The position numbers and the translations under genes are program-made. Below, piece after piece: positions 35,362 through 44,157 of a stretch of DNA of 49,976 nt (its first letter is position 1; each line of letters begins with the position of its first letter). Location of the stretch: assembly GCF_021699055.1 (NCBI RefSeq), contig NZ_SSXC01000028.1, forward strand, positions 1-49,976. The letters run 5' to 3'. Source of the stretch: Blastococcus sp. MG754426. GTDB lineage: Bacteria > Actinomycetota > Actinomycetes > Mycobacteriales > Geodermatophilaceae. A model generated the notes under the pieces. That model was not told where the DNA came from. It did no database searches and saw only the letters and a program-made list of their open reading frames with translations.

Positions 35362-38318
35362 GGCTGCACCGGCTGTCCCTGACGGCGTTCGGCCCCTTCG
35401 CGGGCACGGTGGAGGTCGACCTCGACGAGGTGGGCCGCGACGGGCTGTTCCTGCTGTGGGGGCCCACCGGCGCGGGCAAGACCACGCTGCTGGACGGCGT
35501 CGTCTTCGCCCTCTACGGGCGGGTCCCCGGTGCCCGCGGCGAGGAGAAGCGGCTGCGCAGCGACCACGCCGACGCGGCCACCCGCACCGAGGTCAGCTGC
35601 GAGCTGACCCTCGGGGAGGAGCGGCTCCGGGTCGTGCGGCGGCCCGAGCAGCAGCGGCCGAAGAAGCGCGGCGAGGGCTGGGCGACCGAGCAGGCCAAGC
35701 TGGTGGTCTCCCGGCTCACCGACGGCGGGTGGGAGCCGGTCAGCACGCGCATCGACGAGGGCTCGGAGCACCTGCGCGCCCGGCTCGGGCTGGACGTGCA
35801 CCAGTTCTGCCAGGTGGTGCTGCTCCCGCAGGGCGACTTCGCGCGCTTCCTGCGGGCGGAGCCGGAGCACCGCACCGAGCTGCTCCGCACGCTCTTCGAC
35901 GTCGACCGCTTCGCCCGTGCCGAGGAGTGGCTCGCCGAGGAACGGACGGCGGTCCGCGCGCGCACCGAGGAGGCCCGCCACCAGCTCGGTGCCCTGCTGG
36001 ACCGCGTCGCCCAGGCCGCCGACGTCGACGTGCCCGAGGAGCTCGCCCCCGAGCTGGTGGGCGCGGGTGCCGGCGGGGGCGTGCTCCGCTGGGTCGCCGA
36101 CGTCCGCGCGACCGCGGAGGCGCGGCTCGCGTCGGCCACCGCGCGCGCGGACGCGGCCGCCGCCGAGGTGGCCGCCGCGGACACCGAGCTGGCCGGGGCC
36201 CGCGCGCTCGCCGCGCGGCACGTCCGGCGGGACCAGGCGGCAGCGGAGCTCGCCGACCTCGAGCGGCGCGAGCCGGGGCTCACGCGCCTGCGGGCCGAGC
36301 GCGACGCCGCTCGACGGGCCGAGCCGCTGCGCGACGTGCTGGACGCCGCGGGTGCGGCCGGCCGCGCGGCCGAGCGGGCCGCCGCGGTGCTGGCCGGCGC
36401 CGTCGCGGCGTGGCAGCCGGTCGCCGGCGGCCGCCCGGCCGACGGCCTGGTGGCGCGCGAGCTGCGGGACGGGGCCGCCGAGGCGCGTGCGCTGCTCCCC
36501 GAGGTGGACCGCGCCCGTGCCCTGGAGCGGTCCGTCGCAGCGCTCGCCCGGCAGGTCGGCGAGCTGACCGGGCGGTGCCGGGCGGGGGAGCAGGACCTCG
36601 CCGCCCTCCCGGAGCAGGTCGCCGGGCAGGAGCAGGAGGTGGCCCGGGCGCGGGCGGCCACCGCGGAGCTGCCGGGTCTGCGCGCGTCGCTGGAGTCCGC
36701 CGAGGCGGCGCTCGTGGCCGGCCGGGCGGCGGCGGAGCTGGACGGGACGCTCCACGGGCTGCGCGAGGACACCGCGTCCGCGCGCGACGCCCGCGCGGAC
36801 GCCCGGGAGCGCTGGCTGGACCTGCGCGCCCGGCGGCTGGACGGCATGGCCGCCGAGCTCGCCGCCGGGCTCACCGACGGCGCAGACTGCCCGGTCTGCG
36901 GCGCCGTCGAGCACCCGCGGCCCGCAGCACCGGGTGGCGAGCGGGTCACGGCCGCCGACGAGGACGCCGCCCGCGTGGTCGCCGACGCCGCGGAGGCAGC
37001 GCTCACCGCGGCGACCGGACGCCTGGAGGCGGCGGAGCGGGAGCTCGCCGGCCTGCGGGCGCGCGCCGGCGAGCTGCCGCCGGAGGAGCAGGCGGGCCGC
37101 GTCGCCGAGCTCACCGCAGCGGTGCGCACCGCGACCGGCCTGGCCGCGGGGCTCGCCCCGGCCGAGGCTCGCCTGCGCGAGCTGGTCGGCCGGCGGGAGG
37201 AGGTGGCCGCCCGCCTCGGTGCCGACCGGGAGGAGCTGCGCGCGCGGACCGCCGAGCGGGACGCACTGGGCGCCGGGCTCGCCGAGCTCACCGCGCGGCT
37301 GGCCGCCGCCCGCGGGGAGGACGCCGACCTCGCCGCCCGCGTCGCCCGGCTGTCGGCGGCCGCCGACGCCTGCGAGGCGGTGGTCGCCGCCGAGGTGGAT
37401 GAGCTGCGCACCCGCGTCGAGGCGGAGGCGGCCCGCCGGGCGGCGGAGGAGCGGGCCGTGACCGCCGGGTTCGACGACGCCCGCGCCGCGGAGTCCGCGC
37501 TGCCCGGCCCCGGCCGCCTGGCCGAGCTGGACGGCCGGCTCGACGGGCACGACCAGCGGGTGGCCGTCCTGCGCGCCCAGCTGACCGACCCGGAGCTCGC
37601 CGACCTGCCCGCGCGGCCCGACCTGGCGGCGCTCGAGGCCCGCTGCGCCGGGGGCACCCGCCGGCGGGAGGAGGCGGTGGCCGAGCTGGAGCAGGCGCGC
37701 CGCTGCACGGGCTCGCTGGAGGAGCTGGTGGGGCGGGTCAGCGCGGCCGAGCTCACGCTGGCCGAGCTGCGGGCCTGGAGCGACCAGGTGACCGCGCTGG
37801 CCGACCTGGCGCACGGCCGGGGGGCCAACGCACGCCGGATGCGGCTGCAGTCGTTCGTGCTGGCCGCCCGCCTCGAGCAGGTCGCCGAGGTGGCCAGCCG
37901 GCGGCTGCTGGACATGTCGGGCGGGCGCTACACCTTCCTGCACAGCGACGCCCAGGGCCGGCACGGTGCCCGCGGTGGCCTGGGGCTGGACGTGTTCGAC
38001 GAGTACACCGGGGCCCGGCGGCCCACCAAGACCCTGTCGGGCGGGGAGAGCTTCATGGCCTCCCTGGCGCTGGCCCTGGGGCTCGCCGACGTGGTCACCG
38101 CGGAGACCGGAGGGGTCCGCATCGACACCCTCTTCGTGGACGAGGGGTTCGGCACGCTGGACGCGCAGGCGCTGGACGCGGTGATGACGGTGCTCGACGA
38201 GCTCCGTCGCGGCGGGCGCACGGTGGGCGTCATCAGCCACCTCGAGGAGCTGCGGACCCGCATCCCGACGCGGCTCGAGGTCGTCGCCGGCCGCAACGGC
38301 TCGCGCCTGGCCGGGTGA
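35358..38318 (+). CDS. sbcC: SMC-family ATPase SbcC (Rad50-like)
   Basis: 986 aa. Walker A is GPTGAGKTT (35-43), long Ala/Glu/Arg-rich coiled coils flank a central zinc hook CPVC (C511, C514), and near the end are the ABC signature LSGGESFMASLALALGLAD and Walker B LFVDEGFGTLD. It drives the SbcD nuclease by ATP-dependent clamp movement. It is fully intact and translated with sbcD. Confidence 0.95.
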   Translation: MRLHRLSLTAFGPFAGTVEVDLDEVGRDGLFLLWGPTGAGKTTLLDGVVFALYGRVPGARGEEKRLRSDHADAATRTEVSCELTLGEERLRVVRRPEQQRPKKRGEGWATEQAKLVVSRLTDGGWEPVSTRIDEGSEHLRARLGLDVHQFCQVVLLPQGDFARFLRAEPEHRTELLRTLFDVDRFARAEEWLAEERTAVRARTEEARHQLGALLDRVAQAADVDVPEELAPELVGAGAGGGVLRWVADVRATAEARLASATARADAAAAEVAAADTELAGARALAARHVRRDQAAAELADLERREPGLTRLRAERDAARRAEPLRDVLDAAGAAGRAAERAAAVLAGAVAAWQPVAGGRPADGLVARELRDGAAEARALLPEVDRARALERSVAALARQVGELTGRCRAGEQDLAALPEQVAGQEQEVARARAATAELPGLRASLESAEAALVAGRAAAELDGTLHGLREDTASARDARADARERWLDLRARRLDGMAAELAAGLTDGADCPVCGAVEHPRPAAPGGERVTAADEDAARVVADAAEAALTAATGRLEAAERELAGLRARAGELPPEEQAGRVAELTAAVRTATGLAAGLAPAEARLRELVGRREEVAARLGADREELRARTAERDALGAGLAELTARLAAARGEDADLAARVARLSAAADACEAVVAAEVDELRTRVEAEAARRAAEERAVTAGFDDARAAESALPGPGRLAELDGRLDGHDQRVAVLRAQLTDPELADLPARPDLAALEARCAGGTRRREEAVAELEQARRCTGSLEELVGRVSAAELTLAELRAWSDQVTALADLAHGRGANARRMRLQSFVLAARLEQVAEVASRRLLDMSGGRYTFLHSDAQGRHGARGGLGLDVFDEYTGARRPTKTLSGGESFMASLALALGLADVVTAETGGVRIDTLFVDEGFGTLDAQALDAVMTVLDELRRGGRTVGVISHLEELRTRIPTRLEVVAGRNGSRLAG

Positions 38319-38328
38319 GCGGCGGGGC

Positions 38329-39060
38329 TCAGCCCTCCTCGAGCGCCTTCTGCACCACGGTCGCGTTGAGCGAGGCGAGCTCCGGGCGGGACCGCATCAG
38401 CTCGACGAGTTCCCGCCACGACGGGGCCCGGTCCCCGATCGCGGCGACCACCGCGTCGAGGAGGGCGGCGTCCTCGGGGGTGTCCAGGGTCAACCGGAGA
38501 TCGGCGGCCGCCGGGCGCACCACCAGCCCGCTGAGCCGGAACAGCTCCGGGTGGCTCCACACGTAGGAGGTGACGTGCGCCCGGTGGTAGCCCTCCGCCT
38601 CCCGCCCGGCCCGCAGCAGCGCCCCCGCCGTGACCAGCTCCGCGTCGAGCCCCCGGGGCAGGGTGCGCTCGAGCGTCGTCGCCACGTAGTCGCAGGACGC
38701 CGGCGCCGCCCGCCACAGCGCGACCACGGCGCGCAGCAGGTCGGGGTCCAGCAGCGGGCAGTCCGAGGTCAGCCGCAGCACCGCGTCCGCCGGGTGCTGC
38801 TCGAGGGCCAGCAGGTAGCGGGCCAGCACGTCGTCGGCGTCGCCACGGACCACCTCGGCGCCCTCGGCGCGCGCGGCGCCGGCGACCGCGTCGTCCTCCG
38901 GCAGCGTGCTCGTCGCGACCACCACGCGGTCGAGGCAGCCGCTCTCCCGCGCGGCCCGCAGGACCCAGGAGAGGACCGGTCGCCCGCCGAGCGGGCGCAG
39001 CACCTTGCCGGGCAGCCGGGTGGAGCCCATCCGGGCCTGGACGACGGCAGCCACGCGCAT
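38329..39060 (-). CDS. Cytidylyltransferase-like protein (SpsF/PseF family)
   Basis: 243 aa. VVQARMGSTRLPGKVLRPLGGRPVL is the nucleotide-binding start of the CMP-sugar synthetase (COG1861) family; RLTSDCPLLDPD supplies the metal-binding Asp. In sialic/pseudaminic-type pathways such enzymes activate the sugar with CTP. Given the adjacent pseB-pseC-pseI genes it may be the CMP-pseudaminic acid synthetase, but SpsF homologues also have other roles. The ATG at 39060 gives the family start; an in-frame ATG at 39069 has no space for a ribosome site. Confidence 0.82.
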   Translation of the reverse strand: MRVAAVVQARMGSTRLPGKVLRPLGGRPVLSWVLRAARESGCLDRVVVATSTLPEDDAVAGAARAEGAEVVRGDADDVLARYLLALEQHPADAVLRLTSDCPLLDPDLLRAVVALWRAAPASCDYVATTLERTLPRGLDAELVTAGALLRAGREAEGYHRAHVTSYVWSHPELFRLSGLVVRPAAADLRLTLDTPEDAALLDAVVAAIGDRAPSWRELVELMRSRPELASLNATVVQKALEEG

Positions 39061-39143
39061 GCCGGTCATCCTGCCCGACCCGGGAGAGGGGCCCCGGCTG
39101 TGACACCATCGCGAGGGCTCGACCGAACACGAGGGAGCAGTAC

Positions 39144-40139
39144 GTGACCCACCTGACCGGCCCCACCTCGCTGGACGGCGCATCCGTCCTCGTCACGGGG
39201 GGCACCGGCTCCTTCGGCAAGGCGTTCGTCCAGCGCGCGCTGGAGCTCGGCGCGACCCGGATCGTCGTCTTCAGCCGGGACGAGCTCAAGCAGTCGGACA
39301 TGCGCGCCCAGTTCGGCGACGACGAGCGGCTGCGCTGGTTCATCGGCGACATCCGCGACCGCGAGCGGCTGCGCCGGGCCATGCACGGCGTCGACTTCGT
39401 CGTCCACGCCGCCGCGCTCAAGCAGGTGGACACCGCCGAGTACAACCCCGTCGAGTACATCCGCACCAACGTCAACGGCTCGGAGAACGTGGTCGAGGCC
39501 GCCATCGACGCGGGCGTCCGCAAGGTGGTGGCGCTCTCCACCGACAAGGCGTCCAGCCCGATCAACCTCTACGGCGCGACCAAGCTCTGCGCCGACCGGC
39601 TGTTCATCTCGGCCAACCACTACGCCGCCCACCAGGAGACCCGCTTCAGCGTGGTCCGCTACGGCAACGTCATGGGCAGCCGCGGGAGCGTCATCCCGCT
39701 GTTCCGTCGGCTGGCGGAGGAGGGCAAGCCGCTGCCGATCACCGACCGCCGCATGACGCGGTTCTGGATCACCCTGCCGCAGGCGGTGGACTTCGTCGTC
39801 TCCTCGCTGGACCTCATGGACGGCGGCGAGCTGTACGTCCCGCGCATCCCCAGCACCCGCCTGCTCGACCTGGTCGAGGCGATCGCGCCCGGGGCCGAGA
39901 CCGTCGAGGTCGGCATCCGCCCGGGCGAGAAGCTGCACGAGGAGATGATCGCCGCCGACGACTCGCGGCGGACCCTGCTCATCGGCGACCGGTACGTCAT
40001 CACCCCCTACCTGGCCGGCTGGGGCTACCAGCCGCCGGCGGGGGAGCAGATGGCCGACGGCTTCGCCTACCGCTCCGACACCAACGACCTGCTCCTCGAC
40101 GTGCCCGGGCTCCGCGAGCTCATCGCCGGGCTGGACTGA
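39144..40139 (+). CDS. pseB: UDP-N-acetylglucosamine 4,6-dehydratase (inverting)
   Basis: 331 aa. It is an extended SDR with TGGTGSFG, FIGDIRD, HAAALKQVDTAEYNP and YGATK, and VRYGNVMGSRGSVIPLF typical of PseB/FlaA1. It converts UDP-GlcNAc to the 4-keto-6-deoxy sugar, the first step of pseudaminic acid synthesis. GTG start with GGGAG 8 nt upstream. It is followed by pseC after 4 bp and divergent from the cytidylyltransferase. Confidence 0.94.
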   Translation: MTHLTGPTSLDGASVLVTGGTGSFGKAFVQRALELGATRIVVFSRDELKQSDMRAQFGDDERLRWFIGDIRDRERLRRAMHGVDFVVHAAALKQVDTAEYNPVEYIRTNVNGSENVVEAAIDAGVRKVVALSTDKASSPINLYGATKLCADRLFISANHYAAHQETRFSVVRYGNVMGSRGSVIPLFRRLAEEGKPLPITDRRMTRFWITLPQAVDFVVSSLDLMDGGELYVPRIPSTRLLDLVEAIAPGAETVEVGIRPGEKLHEEMIAADDSRRTLLIGDRYVITPYLAGWGYQPPAGEQMADGFAYRSDTNDLLLDVPGLRELIAGLD

Positions 40140-40143
40140 CCGG

Positions 40144-41271
40144 ATGCTGCCCTACGCCCGCCAGTCGGTGGACGAGTCCGACGTCGCCGCGGTCGCCGCG
40201 GCGGTCAGCGGCGAGTACCTGACGACGGGACCGGCGGTCGCCCGTTTCGAGGCCGACCTCGCCGGCTGGACCGGCGGCCACCCGGCGGTGGCGGTCACCT
40301 CGGGGACCGCGGCGCTGCACACCGCCTACGCGGCCGCCGGCGTCGGGGCCGGCCAGGAGGTCGTCGTCCCGACGCTGACCTTCGTCGCGACCGCGGCCAC
40401 CGCCGCGCTCCTGGGCGCCCGGGTCGTCTTCGCCGACGTGGACGAGCGCACCGGCTGCCTCGACCCGGCCGCGGCGGCGGCCGCCGTCACCGACCGGACC
40501 GCCGTCGTCACGGCCGTCGACTACGCGGGCCTGCCGGCGGACATGGACGCGCTCCGCGCGGTCGCCGACGACGCCGGCGCGCTGCTGATGGAGGACGCGG
40601 CCCACTCGATCGGCACCGTCTGGCGCGGCCGCCCCGTGGGCTCGCTGGCCGACCTCACCACGCTGAGCTTCTTCGCGACCAAGAACCTCACGACGGCCGA
40701 GGGCGGCGCGGTGGTGAGCACCTCCCCGGGGCTGGTCGCCCGCGCCGCGGCCTTCCGCAACCACGGGCTCGTGCGCGACCCGCGGGAGCAGCGCTGGCCC
40801 GACGAGGGCCCGTGGCACCAGGAGGTGCACGCCCTCGGCCTGAACTACCGGTTGCCCGACGTCCTCTGCGCCCTGGGTTCCAGCCAGCTGGCGCGGCTGG
40901 CCGGCTTCGTCGCCCGCCGAGCCGAGATCAGCGCGCGGTACGACGCCGCGCTCGCCGACGTCCCGGAGGTGCGCACGCCGCACCGGCCGGACGACGCGAC
41001 CGTCGCCTGGCACCTGTACCCGGCGCGGGTCCCGGCCGAGGCCCGGAAGGCGCTGTTCGAGCACCTGCGGGCCGCGGGCATCGGCGTGCAGGTCAACTAC
41101 GTCCCCGCCCACTGGCACCCCGCCTTCGCCGACCTCGGTTACCGCCGCGGGGAGTGCCCGGTCGCGGAGCAGTGGTACCGGGAGGAGATCTCGCTGCCGC
41201 TCTTCGTCGGGTTGGCCGACGACGACGTCGACCGGGTCTGCGAGCTGGTCCGGCGGTTCTTCGGCGCCTGA
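40144..41271 (+). CDS. pseC: UDP-4-amino-4,6-dideoxy-N-acetyl-beta-L-altrosamine transaminase
   Basis: 375 aa. It is a PLP-dependent DegT/DnrJ/EryC1 aminotransferase; SFFATKNLTTAEGG contains the PLP-binding Lys180. LPYARQSVDESDVAAVAAAV and the end (NYVPAHWHPAFADLGYRRGECPVAEQWYREEISLPLF) match PseC rather than other sugar aminotransferases. It aminates the product of PseB. ATG 4 bp after pseB. Confidence 0.93.
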   Translation: MLPYARQSVDESDVAAVAAAVSGEYLTTGPAVARFEADLAGWTGGHPAVAVTSGTAALHTAYAAAGVGAGQEVVVPTLTFVATAATAALLGARVVFADVDERTGCLDPAAAAAAVTDRTAVVTAVDYAGLPADMDALRAVADDAGALLMEDAAHSIGTVWRGRPVGSLADLTTLSFFATKNLTTAEGGAVVSTSPGLVARAAAFRNHGLVRDPREQRWPDEGPWHQEVHALGLNYRLPDVLCALGSSQLARLAGFVARRAEISARYDAALADVPEVRTPHRPDDATVAWHLYPARVPAEARKALFEHLRAAGIGVQVNYVPAHWHPAFADLGYRRGECPVAEQWYREEISLPLFVGLADDDVDRVCELVRRFFGA

Positions 41272-41284
41272 GCGCCGGCTCCGC

Positions 41285-42343
41285 TCAGCTGCCCGCGGCC
41301 CCGAGGACGTCCCAGCCCAGCGGGGTCCCGGCGGGCACCGCCCGGGCGAACGGCCGCCCGACGACGTCGTCCCACCGCGCCGGGGGCAGCCCGCCGCCGG
41401 GCCGCAGGGCGCGGACCGTGCCGGGACCGACGACGTCACCGGCGGCGACGTCCGCCACGACCCACAGGGAGCGGCGCATCCGGGCGGTCTCCTCCTCTCC
41501 CGGGCGCACGCCGAACCGGGGTGCCGGGGCGACCGCCGCCCGCGCCGCGGTGCACTCGCGCACCAGGTCGCCGAGCTCGGTGGGCACCAGGGAGAACGCG
41601 GAGTCCACCCCGCCGCCGTCGCGGTCCAGCATCACGTGCTTCTCGACCGCGACCGCGCCGAGGGCGACAGCGGCCACCGGGACGCCGATGCCCGGCGTGT
41701 GGTCGGAGAGCCCCACGGGCACCCCGAACGCCTCCCGCAGCACCGCGATGTTCGCCAGGTGGCTGGCCGCCGGGTCGGCCGGGTAGGCGGCGGTGCAGCT
41801 CAGCAGCACGAGGTCACCGGAGCCGGCGTCGCGGGCGGCCGACAGGGCAGCCTCGATCTCGGCCAGCGTCGCCATGCCGGTCGAGAGGACGACCGGCTTG
41901 CCGGTCGAGGCGACCAGCCGGATCAGCGGCAGGTCCACCAGCTCGGCCGAGGCGATCTTGTAGACGGCGCAGTCCAGGCTCTCCAGCAGCTCGACGGCGC
42001 CGGCGTCGAAGGGGCTGGAGAAGGGGACGAGGCCGCGCTCGCGGGCGTGGGCGAACAGCTGCGCGTGCCACTCGTAGGGCGTGCCGGCCTCGCGGTACAG
42101 GTCGAACAGCCGCCGGCCGCCCCACAGCCCGTGCTCACCGCTGATGCGGAACGGCTCGCCGTCGGAGTCCAGCGTCATCGACTCGGCGCGGTAGGTCTGG
42201 AACTTCACGCTCTGGGCGCCGGTCGCCGCTATGGCGTCGATCGTGTCCAGGGCACGCTGCAGGCTGCCGTCGTGGTTGGCCGACAGCTCGGCGATCACCC
42301 ACGGGGCGCCGCCGCCGGTGAGCAGGCGGTCGAGGGCGCTCAC
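41285..42343 (-). CDS. pseI: Pseudaminic acid synthase
   Basis: 352 aa. A NeuB-type barrel (WVIAELSANHDGSLQRAL, VKFQTYRAESMTL, GLWGGRRLFDLYREAGTPYEWH) is followed by a C-terminal SAF (antifreeze-like) domain from about 290. The LW.GR.L..LY.EA.TP.EWH stretch separates PseI from sialic-acid NeuB. It condenses the 2,4-diacetamido hexose with phosphoenolpyruvate. Its start overlaps the stop of the coiled-coil gene (GTGA), and it converges on pseC. Confidence 0.93.
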   Translation of the reverse strand: MSALDRLLTGGGAPWVIAELSANHDGSLQRALDTIDAIAATGAQSVKFQTYRAESMTLDSDGEPFRISGEHGLWGGRRLFDLYREAGTPYEWHAQLFAHARERGLVPFSSPFDAGAVELLESLDCAVYKIASAELVDLPLIRLVASTGKPVVLSTGMATLAEIEAALSAARDAGSGDLVLLSCTAAYPADPAASHLANIAVLREAFGVPVGLSDHTPGIGVPVAAVALGAVAVEKHVMLDRDGGGVDSAFSLVPTELGDLVRECTAARAAVAPAPRFGVRPGEEETARMRRSLWVVADVAAGDVVGPGTVRALRPGGGLPPARWDDVVGRPFARAVPAGTPLGWDVLGAAGS

Positions 42344-42801
42344 GACCGGCCCTGGGGGGCCGTCCGCTGCTCGAGCCGGCGGAGCCGCTCCTCGTAGGCG
42401 GAGACCAGCGACAGCCGGGCCCGCACCCGGGCGTGCTCCTCCCGGACCACGTCGAGCAGGAGGCGCGCCTCCGGGAGGTCGGCCAGCTCTCCGGTGAGCA
42501 CGGTCGGCCGGGCCACCTGCTCCAGCCGGGTCTCGAAGGCGGCGGCCTGCGGCGCGAGGCGGGCCAGCTCGTTGGCCGACCAGGAGGACTCGCGCTCCAC
42601 CGCGTCGAGGCGGTGCTGCACCTCGCCGAGCCGCTTCTCCACGTCGGCCCCGCGGTCGGCCAGCTCGTGGGTGCGGTGCCCGAGGTCGTCGAGGTGGCGC
42701 CGCATGTCGGCGACCTCGCCGCGCAGCCCCTCGATCATCTCCTCGACCCGCCAGGCGACGGACCGGTTGATGCGGTGGGTCAGCTTCGTGCGGAGCCTCA
42801 C
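42340..42801 (-). CDS. Coiled-coil hypothetical protein in the pseudaminic acid cluster
   Basis: 153 aa. It is nearly all charged helix (EEMIEGLRGEVADMRRHLDD, EKRLGEVQHRLDAVE, EERLRRLEQRT) with no membrane segment. The GTG at 42801 has a near-ideal GGAGGAG ribosome site 5 nt upstream, so I preferred it over the longer frame. It is coupled to pseI by overlap. It may be a scaffold or tail of glycan assembly, as in long-chain regulation modules, but nothing proves this. Confidence 0.72.
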   Translation of the reverse strand: MRLRTKLTHRINRSVAWRVEEMIEGLRGEVADMRRHLDDLGHRTHELADRGADVEKRLGEVQHRLDAVERESSWSANELARLAPQAAAFETRLEQVARPTVLTGELADLPEARLLLDVVREEHARVRARLSLVSAYEERLRRLEQRTAPQGRS

Positions 42802-42853
42802 GGGATCTCCTCCATCTCGGTGGCGCCCCGCCGGTCGGCCGGGCGCGGGGGCG

Positions 42854-43516
42854 TCAGGACCAGAGGGTCGTGCGGCCGGCCGCCGCCCAGCGGCGGAACA
42901 GCTCGGCCTCGAGGGCGATGCGGTGCTCGGGCCCCACGATGCAGTCGTCACCGGAGGCGTGCGCCCACCGGGTCTGCTCGGGGTCGTCGACGAAGCTGTA
43001 GCCGGCCAGCTCCAGCCGGGCCTCCGGGAAGGTCGTGCGGGCCCACCAGGCGGCCATGGTGCCGGTGGTGGACCACAGGCCCTCCGTGCGCGAGTCCAGC
43101 CCGAGGTCCTCGGAGAGCGGCAGCGTGAGGTCGTCGTTGTTGACGTGCAGGTGACCGAGGTCGGCGGGCCACCACGACGGCACCAGGTCCGGCTCCCAGT
43201 GCAGCCGCCCGGGCTCGACCATGAGGTGCATCCGGTCCTGGTAGCCGGCGAAGAACCACGGCGTCGCCCGCAGCGCGCGGTTGAAGAAGACGACGTCCGC
43301 GCGCATGCCGTAGGTCTGCTCCGCGGGGGAGTCGTCGAGGCGGAACCCGTTCACCCGCACGACGAGGTCGCAGCCGTCGATGGCCGCGGCGCGCTCCGGG
43401 TCGGGGTCCAGGGGCTTGTTGCCGACGACGGCGACGGACCGTACGGCAGGGTCCCGCGCGTACGCGACGGCGAGGGACCGGATGCGGTCCCGGCGCTCCT
43501 GGGCCTGGTCTGACAC
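42854..43516 (-). CDS. Glycosyltransferase family 29 (sialyltransferase)-like protein
   Basis: 220 aa. It resembles bacterial GT29 proteins: VAVVGNKPLDPDPERAAAIDG then CDLVVRVNGF corresponds to the sialylmotif L region, and LWSTTGTMAAWWA then LELAGYSFVDDP to motif S. These transfer sialic or related sugars from CMP. In this cluster it is the best candidate for the transferase that places pseudaminic acid on an acceptor. The assignment is by pattern only. GTG start 73 bp from the GtrA gene's stop. Confidence 0.65.
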   Translation of the reverse strand: MSDQAQERRDRIRSLAVAYARDPAVRSVAVVGNKPLDPDPERAAAIDGCDLVVRVNGFRLDDSPAEQTYGMRADVVFFNRALRATPWFFAGYQDRMHLMVEPGRLHWEPDLVPSWWPADLGHLHVNNDDLTLPLSEDLGLDSRTEGLWSTTGTMAAWWARTTFPEARLELAGYSFVDDPEQTRWAHASGDDCIVGPEHRIALEAELFRRWAAAGRTTLWS

Positions 43517-43589
43517 GCAGCGACGGTAACCCGGCCGGGCGGCCGGAGCGGTCGAGCGACCGGATCGGCGGTCGCCTGCGTCGCCGCAG

Positions 43590-44084
43590 TCACAGGCGCC
43601 CCGTGGCCACCTCCGCCGACGGGCGCCCCGGCCGGTCCGCCACCCCGGCGGGGAACACCCACCGCCGGTAGACGACGAAGCGGACGACGGTGCCGACGGC
43701 GATCGCCACGACGTTGGCCGCCTGGAGCACGACGGCCGACTCCTGGCCCAGCGGGTAGCGCACGAGGGCCACGATGCCCAGGCTCAGCAGCAGGGTGGCG
43801 ACGTTGACCAGCGCGAACAGCGAGTACTCGCGCGGCAGCCCGGTACGGGCGCGGCGGCTGAACGACCAGAACCGGTGGCCGAGGAACGCCAGCGACGTCG
43901 ACACCACCCCCGCGACCAGCTTCGCGGTCACCGCGCCCGCGTCGAGGTGGGCGTAGAGCAGCTGGAACAGGCCGAGGTCGACCAGGAAGCAGGCGGCCCC
44001 GACGACCCCGAAGGCGCCCAGCTCGCGCGCCAGGCGGCGTTCCCCCCGGCGCAGCAGACCGCGCAACCGGTGGATTGGTCCCAC
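43590..44084 (-). CDS. GtrA-family membrane protein
   Basis: 164 aa. Four hydrophobic helices with the family features: LGAFGVVGAACFLVDLGLFQLLY, STSLAFLGHRFWSF, ANVVAIAVGTVVRFVVYRRWVF. GtrA-like proteins are thought to move lipid-linked sugars across the membrane. GTG at 44084 lies 8 nt after a TACAGT -10 box; the longer frame is antisense of purK. It is divergent from purK, as in mycobacteria. Confidence 0.87.
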   Translation of the reverse strand: MGPIHRLRGLLRRGERRLARELGAFGVVGAACFLVDLGLFQLLYAHLDAGAVTAKLVAGVVSTSLAFLGHRFWSFSRRARTGLPREYSLFALVNVATLLLSLGIVALVRYPLGQESAVVLQAANVVAIAVGTVVRFVVYRRWVFPAGVADRPGRPSAEVATGRL

Positions 44085-44092
44085 GTCGAGCC

Positions 44093-44098
44093 ACTGTA
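44093..44098 (-). promoter_or_regulatory. -10 box of the gtrA gene (leaderless)
   Basis: TACAGT on the minus strand is 8 nt before the GTG at 44084. Confidence 0.5.
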
Positions 44099-44144
44099 CG
44101 GAGCTACCCGCCCGGTGCCGCGTCTCCGGTCGCGGCGGCCGGGA

Positions 44145-44150
44145 TAGCCT
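44145..44150 (+). promoter_or_regulatory. -10 box of purK (leaderless)
   Basis: TAGCCT is 7 nt before the GTG at 44158. No ribosome site is seen. Confidence 0.5.
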
Positions 44151-44157
44151 CCGATCC

